Shown here piece after piece: positions 44,420 through 51,838 of a stretch of DNA of 64,000 bases. Each line of letters starts with the position of its first letter. The first letter of the stretch is position 1. Made by a program: the position numbers and the translations under genes. The stretch comes from Pseudomonas nitroreducens NBRC 12694 (lineage in GTDB: Bacteria; Pseudomonadota; Gammaproteobacteria; Pseudomonadales; Pseudomonadaceae). The notes beneath the pieces were generated by a model that ran no database searches, had not been told where the DNA came from, and worked only from the letters and a program-made list of their open reading frames with translations. The stretch covers positions 1-64,000 of the forward strand of contig NZ_BDAI01000012.1 of NCBI RefSeq assembly GCF_002091755.1, read 5' to 3'.

Positions 44420-45184
44420 CTACAGCGGTGTGCCGAGGATCACCTGGGCCGGGGAGAACTGTGCGCGCACCGGCGAGCCAACTTTCAGGCCGAGGATCTC
44501 GATGCGCTCCGGGTCGGTCAGGGCGCAGAGCATCTGCCCGCTGGGCAACTGGATGCGCACTTCGCTGGGCCCGTCGTCGGCTTCGCGGATGTCGTCGATG
44601 TGCCCTGCCAGGGCGTTCAGCCCTTCCGGGCAAGGGATGTGCGGGAGGTCGACATAGAGCCAGCCGGCCTTCATCAGGGCGACCACCGGAATGCCGTCGG
44701 CCAGTTCCAGCTTCTCGGTGCTTTCGCGGGTGACCCGCGCCTGAATGCGCGAGCCGCCGGGCAGCTCGATGCTGATCAGGTCATTCAGCCCGGACGCCTC
44801 CACCGCGCAAACGTGCCCGTGCAACTGGTTGCGCGCGCTGGTGCGCATCATCAGGCGGCCGATCAGTTCCAGGTCGGCCTGGTGTTCGACGTGCTCGACG
44901 ATGTGTTCGCGCAGCGCTTCCAGGCGCTGGTAGAGCGCCAGCAGGCGCTCGCCTTCGACCGTCAGGCGTGCACCGCCGCCGCCCTTGCCGCCGACGCTGC
45001 GTTCCACCAGCGGGCGGTCGGAGAGGTTGTTCAGTTCGTCGATGGCGTCCCAGGCGGTCTTGTAGCTCATCCCGGCGGCCTTGGCGGCGTGGGTGATCGA
45101 ACCGAGCTGGGCGATCTGCGCCAGCAGGGCGATGCGCTGCGGGCGACGGGTAACGTGTTGGGTCAACAGGCTGAGGGTGGTCAT
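44420..45184 (-). CDS. modE: Molybdate-responsive regulator ModE
   Basis: A 254-residue regulator. The N-terminal LysR-like winged helix (IALLAQIAQLGSITHAAKAAGMSYKTAWDAID) is followed by the linker RSVGGKGGGGARLT and two Mop/TOBE domains, the first with the signature SARNQLHGHVCAV (about 125) and the second at about 190-250. It binds molybdate and represses molybdate uptake genes. No modABC operon is visible except the ModA-like fragment downstream. PAO1 equivalent PA0487. Confidence 0.92.
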   Translation of the reverse strand: MTTLSLLTQHVTRRPQRIALLAQIAQLGSITHAAKAAGMSYKTAWDAIDELNNLSDRPLVERSVGGKGGGGARLTVEGERLLALYQRLEALREHIVEHVEHQADLELIGRLMMRTSARNQLHGHVCAVEASGLNDLISIELPGGSRIQARVTRESTEKLELADGIPVVALMKAGWLYVDLPHIPCPEGLNALAGHIDDIREADDGPSEVRIQLPSGQMLCALTDPERIEILGLKVGSPVRAQFSPAQVILGTPL

Positions 45185-45277
45185 GGTTCCGCGGGTACTT
45201 ATTGGTATGCAGGGAGGCTCCGTTGCTGGCGGGCAAAACGCAAGGGGCAGCTGCCAGGAATGTGGCTGAACGGTCGT

Positions 45278-46000
45278 CTATTCCGGGGCCGGCGTGCGCG
45301 CCAGGCAGTAGACATCCACCCGCCTGGCTCCCGCGCGACGCAGCAGGCGGGCGATGCGTTCGGCGGTGGCGCCGGTGGTCAGCACGTCATCCACCAGCGC
45401 CAGGTGCAGGCCATCGACCATGGCTCCGTCGGCCAGGACGAAGGCATTGCGCAGGTTGCGCTTGCGGGTGGCGGCATCGAGGCCTTGCTGTGCCGGGGTG
45501 TCCTGCGCGCGCAGCACCAGGCGGTTATCCACCGGCACGCCGAGCGGCCCAGCGATCCAGTCGGCCAGCAGGGCGGCCTGGTTGAAGCCGCGCTGGCGCT
45601 CACGCCGACGGGAGAGGGGAACGGGGATCAGCCGCTCCGGTCGCGCCAGCCCCTCGTCGAAGACGTGCAGCAGATGGCGCGCCAGTAGCTGGCCGAGCAG
45701 TCGACCCAGCGGGGCGTTGGCCTGGTGCTTGAAGCGGGTAATCAGCGCATCGACGGGGAAGCCGTAGCGCAACGGCGTTTCCACTTTCTGGAAAGCGGGT
45801 GCTCGACGCAGGCATTGGCCGCAGGCGAGATCGAGGGTCGGCAGGGGCAGCGCGCAGATCACGCAGTGGCCGGCGAGCCAGGGCAGGTCGTCGTCACAAC
45901 CGGCGCACAGCGGCAGCACCGCCTGTTCCGCCGTTCCAGCGCAAAGCAGGCATTGCACGCGTGGGCGCCACCAGACGGGGCGCCAGTGAAACAATCGCAT
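45278..46000 (-). CDS. comF: ComF-family phosphoribosyltransferase-like protein
   Basis: A 240-residue protein with an N-terminal double zinc-ribbon (CLLC ... CAGC and CVIC ... CGQC) and a C-terminal type I phosphoribosyltransferase domain with the PRPP loop LVDDVLTTGATAERIARLL. In naturally competent bacteria ComF supports DNA uptake in the cytosol. Adjacent to the biotin operon in Pseudomonas (PAO1 PA0489), as the related gntX/bioH neighbourhood is in E. coli. Confidence 0.87.
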   Translation of the reverse strand: MRLFHWRPVWWRPRVQCLLCAGTAEQAVLPLCAGCDDDLPWLAGHCVICALPLPTLDLACGQCLRRAPAFQKVETPLRYGFPVDALITRFKHQANAPLGRLLGQLLARHLLHVFDEGLARPERLIPVPLSRRRERQRGFNQAALLADWIAGPLGVPVDNRLVLRAQDTPAQQGLDAATRKRNLRNAFVLADGAMVDGLHLALVDDVLTTGATAERIARLLRRAGARRVDVYCLARTPAPE

Positions 46001-46024
46001 TCCGCCCTCCGCAGGGCGGCGCCG

Positions 46025-46318
46025 TCAGTGGATCAGCCAGCTCAGGACCACCAGGCCCAGCACCGTCCAGATCAGCCCGCCGAAGATCGAGCGCCGCAGG
46101 AAGGCGCGGATGCCACTGTAGAGCAGCAGCAGGCCGATAAAGAGCAGGACGAAGCTGAAGATCGAGACGTCGATTCCCACAGCGCGTGCCAGGCCGTGGA
46201 AGAAGTCGTCCATGGCGCGCCAGAGGCCGCCGAGTACGCCCGACAGCAGATCGACGATGAAGCGGATGGCCTTGCCGGCCATCTGGCCAAGGCCGTCGAA
46301 GAATCCTTCTGTTCCCAT
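46025..46318 (-). CDS. Small inner-membrane protein
   Basis: A 97-residue protein with an amphipathic N-terminal half (FFDGLGQMAGKAIRFIVDLLSGVLGGLWRAMDDF) and two C-terminal helices (FSFVLLFIGLLLLYSGIRAFL and IFGGLIWTVLGLVVLSWLI). No named family recognised. It precedes comF by 24 nt and is probably co-transcribed with it. PAO1 has a similar gene at PA0490. Confidence 0.7.
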   Translation of the reverse strand: MGTEGFFDGLGQMAGKAIRFIVDLLSGVLGGLWRAMDDFFHGLARAVGIDVSIFSFVLLFIGLLLLYSGIRAFLRRSIFGGLIWTVLGLVVLSWLIH

Positions 46319-46424
46319 CTGGGTAATGACTCCTGAGTGTGCTGTCTGGTTGGAGCGGCAAATGGCCGGATCGGTTCAGAAGCAGCAGCCACCGGCTGTT
46401 TGCTTATGATCAATAAGTGATCAC

Positions 46425-46456
46425 TTGTCGACCTGTGTCGTGAGAGTGGTTGACAG
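46425..46456 (+). promoter_or_regulatory. BirA-type biotin operator upstream of bioB
   Basis: TTGTCGACC (46425-46433), 14 nt, GGTTGACAG (46448-46456). This fits the BirA operator TTGTAAACC-N14/15-GGTTTACAA with the central AT to GC changes typical of GC-rich genomes. It lies 107 nt before bioB and would allow biotin repression of the operon. Confidence 0.75.
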
Positions 46457-46562
46457 CGTCACAGCTCCACATATGATGCCTTGAGCCTGATTTCCCCGGT
46501 GGTGCGCCGCCGGGGCACCTTAGACAAGAGGCGCGCCCCCCAAGCGTCGAAGGACTTTGCCG

Positions 46563-47621
46563 ATGAGTGCCACCGCAGCCCAAGTAACCCGCCACGATTG
46601 GACCCTTGCCGAAGTCCGCGCCCTGTTCGAACAGCCGTTCAACGACCTGCTGTTCCAGGCACAGACCATGCACCGCGCGCATTTCGATCCGAATCGCGTG
46701 CAAGTTTCCACGCTGCTGTCGATCAAGACCGGTGCCTGCCCGGAGGACTGCAAGTATTGCCCGCAGTCCGGCCACTACAACACCGGCCTGGACAAGGAAA
46801 AGCTGATGGAAGTGCAGAAGGTGCTGCAGGCCGCTGCCGAGGCCAAGGCCATCGGCTCGACCCGCTTCTGCATGGGCGCCGCCTGGAAGCACCCGTCCGC
46901 CAAGGACATGCCCTACGTGCTGGAAATGGTGAAGGGCGTGAAAAAGCTCGGCCTGGAAACCTGCATGACCCTGGGCAAGCTGACCCAGGAACAGACCCAG
47001 TCCCTGGCCGAAGCGGGCCTGGACTACTACAACCACAACCTCGATACCTCGCCGGAGTTCTACGGCAACATCATCACTACCCGCACCTACAGCGAGCGCC
47101 TGCAAACCCTGGCGTACGTACGTGAGGCGGGGATGAAGATCTGCTCCGGCGGCATCCTCGGCATGGGCGAGTCGGTGGACGACCGCGCCGGCCTGCTGAT
47201 CCAGCTGGCCAACCTGCCCGAGCACCCGGAATCGGTGCCGATCAACATGCTGGTGAAGGTCAAGGGCACCCCGCTGGCCGAGGAGAAGGACGTCGATCCG
47301 TTCGACTTCATCCGCACCCTGGCAGTCGCCCGGATCATGATGCCGAAATCCCACGTGCGCCTGTCCGCCGGCCGCGAGCAGATGAACGAGCAGATGCAGG
47401 CCCTGGCGTTCATGGCCGGCGCCAACTCGATCTTCTACGGCGAGAAGTTGCTGACCACCACCAACCCGCAGGCCGAGAAGGACATGCAGCTGTTCGCGCG
47501 ACTGGGCATCAAGCCCGAGGAGCGCGAGGAGCACGCCGACGAGGTGCACCAGGCTGCCATCGAGCAGGCGCTGGTGGAACAACGCGACTCCCAGCTGTTC
47601 TATAACGCGGCTTCGGCCTGA
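46563..47621 (+). CDS. bioB: Biotin synthase
   Basis: Radical-SAM enzyme that inserts sulfur into dethiobiotin. 352 residues. The 4Fe-4S SAM cysteines are C59, C63 and C66 in GACPEDCKYC; the sulfur-donor 2Fe-2S ligands include FCMGAAWK, ETCMTLG, and Arg in SHVRLSAGRE. First gene of bioBFHCD, with a BirA operator upstream and a REP-like palindrome downstream. ATG at 46563 chosen over an in-frame TTG two codons earlier. PAO1 PA0500. Confidence 0.97.
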   Translation: MSATAAQVTRHDWTLAEVRALFEQPFNDLLFQAQTMHRAHFDPNRVQVSTLLSIKTGACPEDCKYCPQSGHYNTGLDKEKLMEVQKVLQAAAEAKAIGSTRFCMGAAWKHPSAKDMPYVLEMVKGVKKLGLETCMTLGKLTQEQTQSLAEAGLDYYNHNLDTSPEFYGNIITTRTYSERLQTLAYVREAGMKICSGGILGMGESVDDRAGLLIQLANLPEHPESVPINMLVKVKGTPLAEEKDVDPFDFIRTLAVARIMMPKSHVRLSAGREQMNEQMQALAFMAGANSIFYGEKLLTTTNPQAEKDMQLFARLGIKPEEREEHADEVHQAAIEQALVEQRDSQLFYNAASA

Positions 47622-47630
47622 CCTGCTTTT

Positions 47631-47658
47631 CGTAGGAGCGAGCAAGCTCGCTCCTACG
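47631..47658. repeat. Single REP palindrome between bioB and bioF (family A, copy 5)
   Basis: CGTAGGAGCGAGC-AA-GCTCGCTCCTACG, a 13-bp perfect stem made of the two outer arms with no spacer. Could attenuate or stabilise the bioB end of the mRNA. Confidence 0.8.
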
Positions 47659-47705
47659 GGCTCGGCCTTCAGCCGGAAGCCTGAATTGCAGCTAAGGGGT
47701 TGCGT

Positions 47706-48911
47706 ATGCCTTTCGATCTCGCCGCCCGCCTGGCCCAGCGCCATGCGGAGGACCTCTACCGCCGCCGCCCGCTGCTGGAATCGCCGCAGGGCCCGGAGGT
47801 GGTCATTGACGGTCAGCCGATGCTGGCCTTCTGTTCCAACGATTACCTGGGGCTGGCCAATCACCCCGAGGTGATTGCCGCGCTGCGCGCCGGCGCCGAA
47901 CGCTGGGGCGTTGGTGGTGGCGCCTCGCACCTGGTCAACGGTCACTGCGGCCCGCACCACGAACTGGAGCTGGCACTCGCCGAGTTCACCGGTCGCCCGC
48001 GCGCGCTGCTGTTTTCTACCGGCTACATGGCCAACCTGGGCACCGTCACCGCGCTCGTCGGCAAGGGCGACAGCGTGCTGGAGGACCGCCTCAACCACGC
48101 CTCGCTGCTGGATGCCGGATTGCTTTCCGGTGCGCGCTTTTCGCGCTATCTGCACAACGATGCCGCCAGCCTCGCCTCGCGCCTGGAGAAGGCCGAAGGC
48201 AACACGCTGGTCGTTACCGACGGCGTGTTCAGCATGGACGGCGACCTGGCCGACCTGCCCAGCCTTTGCGCGACGGCTCGCCAGCAGAATGCCTGGGTGA
48301 TGGTCGACGACGCCCACGGCTTCGGCCCGCTGGGCGCGACGGGCGGCGGTATCGTCGAACACTTCGGCTTGAGCATGGAGGACGTGCCTGTACTGGTCGG
48401 CACCCTCGGCAAGGCCTTCGGCACCGCCGGCGCCTTCGTCGCCGGTAGCGAGGAACTGATCGAGACGCTGATCCAGTTCGCCCGCCCCTACATCTACACC
48501 ACCAGCCAGCCGCCCGCCGTGGCCTGCGCCACGCTGAAAAGCCTGGAACTGCTGCGCGCCGAGAGCTGGCGCCGTGATCACCTGAATGCGCTGATCGCGC
48601 GTTTCCGCACTGGCGCCACGGCCATCGGCCTGCGCCTGATGGACAGCCCGACGCCGATCCAGCCGATTCTCATCGGCGGCAGCGCCCAGGCCATGGCGTT
48701 GTCCGCGGAGTTGCGCCAGCGCGGCATTCTGGTCGGGGCGATCCGCCCGCCTACCGTACCCGCCGGCACCGCGCGCCTGCGCGTGACCCTGTCCGCCTCG
48801 CACACCGAGGCACAGGTCGACCGCCTGCTGGTGGCGCTGGCCGAAAGCTGGCAGCGCGTGTCGTCTAGCCTTCTGGCAGAGATCGATGCCGAGGAGGGCG
48901 ATGATGCGTGA
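47706..48911 (+). CDS. bioF: 8-amino-7-oxononanoate synthase
   Basis: PLP enzyme that condenses pimeloyl-ACP (or -CoA) with alanine, the first committed step of biotin ring assembly. 401 residues. Visible: FCSNDYLGLANHPEV, GVGGGASHLVNGHCGPHHELE, VDDAHGFG, and the PLP lysine K236 in GTLGKAFGTAGA. ATG at 47706 with AAGGGG upstream. Its end overlaps the bioH start by 8 nt, implying coupled translation. Confidence 0.97.
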   Translation: MPFDLAARLAQRHAEDLYRRRPLLESPQGPEVVIDGQPMLAFCSNDYLGLANHPEVIAALRAGAERWGVGGGASHLVNGHCGPHHELELALAEFTGRPRALLFSTGYMANLGTVTALVGKGDSVLEDRLNHASLLDAGLLSGARFSRYLHNDAASLASRLEKAEGNTLVVTDGVFSMDGDLADLPSLCATARQQNAWVMVDDAHGFGPLGATGGGIVEHFGLSMEDVPVLVGTLGKAFGTAGAFVAGSEELIETLIQFARPYIYTTSQPPAVACATLKSLELLRAESWRRDHLNALIARFRTGATAIGLRLMDSPTPIQPILIGGSAQAMALSAELRQRGILVGAIRPPTVPAGTARLRVTLSASHTEAQVDRLLVALAESWQRVSSSLLAEIDAEEGDDA

Positions 48912-49629
48912 CCAACTGATCCTGCTGCCGGGCTGGGGCCTGGGCGGCGCGCCGCTGGAACCGTTGCGCGATGCGCTGCGGGAGCAGGCGCCACATTTGA
49001 ACGTACAGATCGAGCCGCTGCCCGACGACGCCGACCCGAACGTGTGGCTCGACGAGCTGGACGATAACGTCGCCCACGACGCCTGGATCGCCGGCTGGTC
49101 GCTGGGCGGCATGCTCGGCGCCGAACTGGCTGCGCGCCGGGGCGAGTCCTGCCGCGGCCTGATCACGCTGGCCAGCAACCTCTGCTTCCGCCGCCGCGAG
49201 GACTGGCCGGAGGCGATGGCCAATGAGGTGTTCGAGGACTTCTTCGAAGCCTTCCTGCTGGAGCCGCACCTGGTGCGCAAGCGCTTCACGATGCTGGTCA
49301 GCCAGGGAGCCCGCGACGCTCGCACCCTCGCTCGCCAGCTGCAGGTGGCGCTGCCGCAGATGAATGTCGAAGGGCTCACCGCCGGCCTGCAACTGCTGGG
49401 GCAACTGGATACCCGCGCCGCATTGGGCCGCTATCCCGGACCGCAGTTGCACCTGTTCGCTGCCAACGATGCGCTGGTCCCGACGAGCGCCGCGGATGCC
49501 TTGCTGGAATGGCTGCCGGATGTCGAGGTCAACCTGCTGCCCGGAACCAGCCACGGGCTGCCACTGGAGCAGCCGGACGAAGTGGCCGGCGCCATCCTGC
49601 GTTTCATCCACGAGGGCGACGATGCCTGA
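48904..49629 (+). CDS. bioH: Pimeloyl-ACP methyl ester esterase
   Basis: Alpha/beta hydrolase that removes the methyl group from pimeloyl-ACP methyl ester, ending the BioC-gated detour through fatty acid synthesis. 241 residues; nucleophile S66 in GWSLGG, acid in LFAANDALVP, and His in LLPGTSHGLPLE. Two adjacent ATGs (48901, 48904) follow GAGGAG; the second has better spacing. Overlaps bioF at the front and bioC at the end by 8 nt each. Confidence 0.93.
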   Translation: MRDQLILLPGWGLGGAPLEPLRDALREQAPHLNVQIEPLPDDADPNVWLDELDDNVAHDAWIAGWSLGGMLGAELAARRGESCRGLITLASNLCFRRREDWPEAMANEVFEDFFEAFLLEPHLVRKRFTMLVSQGARDARTLARQLQVALPQMNVEGLTAGLQLLGQLDTRAALGRYPGPQLHLFAANDALVPTSAADALLEWLPDVEVNLLPGTSHGLPLEQPDEVAGAILRFIHEGDDA

Positions 49630-50428
49630 TTGCAGTAGTACCGGCTTGCCCGACAAACGCCAGGTGGCCGCTTCCTTCTCCCGCGCCGCATCGACCTACG
49701 ACGCGGTAGCCGAACTGCAGCGTGCCGTCGGCAACCGTCTGCTGGAGTCTTTGCCAGCCGAGGGCGTGCCGCAGCGCTGGATCGACCTGGGGAGCGGTAC
49801 CGGTTATTTCACCCGCGCCCTGGCGGCGCGTTATCCACAGGCGCAGGGGCTGTCCGTCGACATCGCCGAGGGCATGCTGCGCCACGCCCGCGAGCAGGGC
49901 GGCGCGCACCACTTTGTCGGCGGAGACGCCGAGTGCCTGCCGCTGCGCGACGGCGCGGCTGATCTGCTGTTCTCCAGCCTGGCCCTGCAGTGGTGCGCCG
50001 ATCTTCCGGCGGTGCTCGCAGAAGCGCGCCGAGTGCTGCGCCCCGGTGGCGTGCTGGCCTTCAGCAGCCTGTGCATCGGCACCCTGGGCGAGTTGCGGCA
50101 GAGCTGGGAGGCGGTGGACGGTTTCGTCCACGTGAACCGCTTCCGCGCCTTCGAGCAGTATCAACGGCTTTGCGCCGATAGCGGCCTGGATCTGCTGGAG
50201 CTGCGTACCGAGGATCGCGTCCTGCATTTCCCCGACCTGCGCAGCCTGACCCATGAGCTCAAGGCACTCGGCGCGCACAACCTCAATCCCGGCCGGCCCG
50301 ACGGCCTCACCGGGCGCGAGCGGGTGCGCGCGCTGATCGCCGCCTACGAGCGCTTCCGCCAGACCGAGGGGCTGCCGGCGACCTATCGGGTGGTCTACGC
50401 CGTCCTGCGCAAACCTTCTTCCCTGTAG
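49622..50428 (+). CDS. bioC: Malonyl-ACP O-methyltransferase
   Basis: SAM-dependent methyltransferase that methylates the free carboxyl of malonyl-ACP to start pimelate synthesis. 268 residues. SAM motifs: WIDLGSGTGYFTRALAARYP, VDIAEGM, DLLFSSLALQWCADL. The N-terminus VAASFSRAASTYDAVAELQ is BioC-typical. The TAG stop is provided by the first bases of a REP element (CTGTAGGAGC). Order bioH-bioC matches Pseudomonas. Confidence 0.95.
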   Translation: MPDCSSTGLPDKRQVAASFSRAASTYDAVAELQRAVGNRLLESLPAEGVPQRWIDLGSGTGYFTRALAARYPQAQGLSVDIAEGMLRHAREQGGAHHFVGGDAECLPLRDGAADLLFSSLALQWCADLPAVLAEARRVLRPGGVLAFSSLCIGTLGELRQSWEAVDGFVHVNRFRAFEQYQRLCADSGLDLLELRTEDRVLHFPDLRSLTHELKALGAHNLNPGRPDGLTGRERVRALIAAYERFRQTEGLPATYRVVYAVLRKPSSL

Positions 50429-50518
50429 GAGCGAGGGGGACGCCAACGTTATTGCTCGCGAACCCGCCCAGCTCGAGTGCTGCCGGTGAATCCCGTTCGC
50501 GAGCACGTTCGCTCCTAC
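50425..50518. repeat. Pseudomonas REP pair, family A (copy 6)
   Basis: Left arm GTAGGAGCGAGGGGGACGCC overlaps the bioC stop; right arm ends GTTCGCGAGCACGTTCGCTC. Occupies nearly the whole gap between bioC and bioD. Confidence 0.85.
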
Positions 50519-50540
50519 ATCAAAGAGCCAAGAGGAACCC

Positions 50541-51224
50541 ATGTCCCACGCCTACTTCGTCACCGGCACCGACACCGAGATCGGCAAGACCACCATCGCT
50601 GCCGGCCTGCTCCATGCGGCGCGGCAGGCGGGCTTGTCCACCGCGGCTGCCAAGCCCGTGGCCTCCGGCTGCGAGCGCAGCCCCGAGGGCCTGCGCAACT
50701 CCGACGCGCTGGCGCTGCTGGGCGAGTGCAGCGTGCCGCTGGCCTACGAGCAGGTGAACCCCTTCGCCTTCGAGCCGGCCATTGCGCCGCACCTTGCCGC
50801 CCGCGAGCAGGGCGTGAAGCTGACGGTCGAAGCGCTCAAGGGCCCGGTGCGTTCGGTGCTGGAAATGGGCGCCGACTTCACCCTGGTGGAAGGCGCCGGT
50901 GGCTGGCGCGTGCCGTTGGCGGGGGAAGAGAGCCTGTCGGACCTCGCCGTCGCCCTCGGGCTGCCGGTAATCCTGGTGGTCGGGGTGCGCCTGGGCTGCA
51001 TCAACCACGCCGTGCTCAGCGCCGAGGCCATCCAGCGCGATGGCCTGTTGCTGGCCGGCTGGGTGGCGAACATCGTCGACGCGCAGACCTCCCGTCTGGA
51101 AGAGAACCTCGCGACCCTCGCCGAGCGACTGCCCGCACCCTGCCTCGGGCGCGTGCCGCGCCTGGCCTCGGCGACTCCGGCGGCGGTGTCTGCGCATCTG
51201 GACCTGGGCATCCTGGATTTGTAA
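50541..51224 (+). CDS. bioD: Dethiobiotin synthetase
   Basis: ATP-dependent carboxylase that closes the ureido ring on 7,8-diaminononanoate. 227 residues; P-loop VTGTDTEIGKTTIAAGLL, AAAKPVASG, and LVEGAGGWRVPL. GAGG Shine-Dalgarno. It lies last in the bio cluster; bioA is not in the window, as in P. aeruginosa where it is elsewhere. Confidence 0.97.
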   Translation: MSHAYFVTGTDTEIGKTTIAAGLLHAARQAGLSTAAAKPVASGCERSPEGLRNSDALALLGECSVPLAYEQVNPFAFEPAIAPHLAAREQGVKLTVEALKGPVRSVLEMGADFTLVEGAGGWRVPLAGEESLSDLAVALGLPVILVVGVRLGCINHAVLSAEAIQRDGLLLAGWVANIVDAQTSRLEENLATLAERLPAPCLGRVPRLASATPAAVSAHLDLGILDL

Positions 51225-51297
51225 CCGAGCCTTGGCCTGAGCCGGCGTGTCTGCTTGAATGGTGGCCACTTGCTGCTTTTGTTGTGGAGGCGTGACG

Positions 51298-51528
51298 ATG
51301 GAAATTTCCGGTAATGCTTTCTCTGCGGGCCTGTATGGCGTGCAGAACGGCCAGCGCCGCGTCGACCGCGCCAGTACCGACATCGCCACTGCCGGCACCG
51401 CGCCCAGCGAAGTGCTCAACGACCGCCTGGTGGACCTGCGCCGCGGCGAGCACGAAGTGAAGGCCAACGCCAAGGTCATTCAGGCAGCCGACGAAACGCT
51501 CGGCACCTTGATCGATATCCGCGTCTGA
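51298..51528 (+). CDS. Mini protein with flagellar rod/hook-like termini
   Basis: A 76-residue protein. The N-terminus MEISGNAFSAGLYGVQNGQRRVDRASTDIA resembles the rod/hook N-terminal motif of flagellar axial proteins. The C-terminus (ANAKVIQAADETLGTLIDIRV) matches the ANxKxI-x-AD-LG-L motif that ends FlgE/FlgF/FlgG-type proteins. The whole central domain is missing, leaving only the coiled-coil-forming ends. No signal peptide. Function unknown; PAO1 PA0505 has a similar small gene. Good GGAGG Shine-Dalgarno. Confidence 0.7.
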   Translation: MEISGNAFSAGLYGVQNGQRRVDRASTDIATAGTAPSEVLNDRLVDLRRGEHEVKANAKVIQAADETLGTLIDIRV

Positions 51529-51560
51529 TCGCGCCTCTTCCCACTCCCTGATTTCACTGT

Positions 51561-51594
51561 AGCGGCCGGCTGTCCTCGAGACACGCCGGCCGCT
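51561..51594 (+). terminator. Hairpin after mini flagellar-like gene
   Basis: AGCGGCCGGCTGTC / GACA-C-GCCGGCCGCT with a single bulge and loop CTCGA. No T tract; possible terminator. Confidence 0.6.
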
Positions 51595-51702
51595 CTGCCA
51601 TGGGCTTTAATTATCCGCAGGACGTCGCTGCGAATGCGTCGCTCGGACAGCGCCGCAGGCGTGACCGGATGGTCGGTTTGCATGCTTGACAAGGGTATGG
51701 CG

Positions 51703-51730
51703 TAAACGTATGTTTCAAACGCCTGTTTGA
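51703..51730 (+). promoter_or_regulatory. PsrA-type fatty-acid-responsive operator
   Basis: CAAAC-GCCT-GTTTG (51716-51729, extended palindrome 51715-51730) and an overlapping AAAC-GTAT-GTTT (51704-51715). Both fit the PsrA consensus (C/G)AAAC-N2-4-GTTT(G/C). PsrA represses beta-oxidation genes until long-chain acyl-CoA is bound. Confidence 0.75.
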
Positions 51731-51838
51731 CTGTCCGGATGCGTGCGCGCACCGACTGGGCGGCCGGGAATGCTCCCGCACTGCGACCGCAGCAACCGGT
51801 CGCCCATTAACCAGAACCCTTCGTAGAGGTTTACCGCT

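Larger units (their letters stand above)
51529..51838. other. Regulatory region upstream of first acyl-CoA dehydrogenase
   Basis: 310 bp without a gene. It contains the terminator-like hairpin at 51561-51594 and two overlapping PsrA-type palindromes at 51703-51730; the remaining leader to the ATG is about 108 nt. Confidence 0.7.

Noticed and set aside
46410..49379. 989-codon open frame opposite bioB, bioF and bioH
   Set aside because: Shadow frame caused by codon bias; the plus strand carries unmistakable biotin enzymes.
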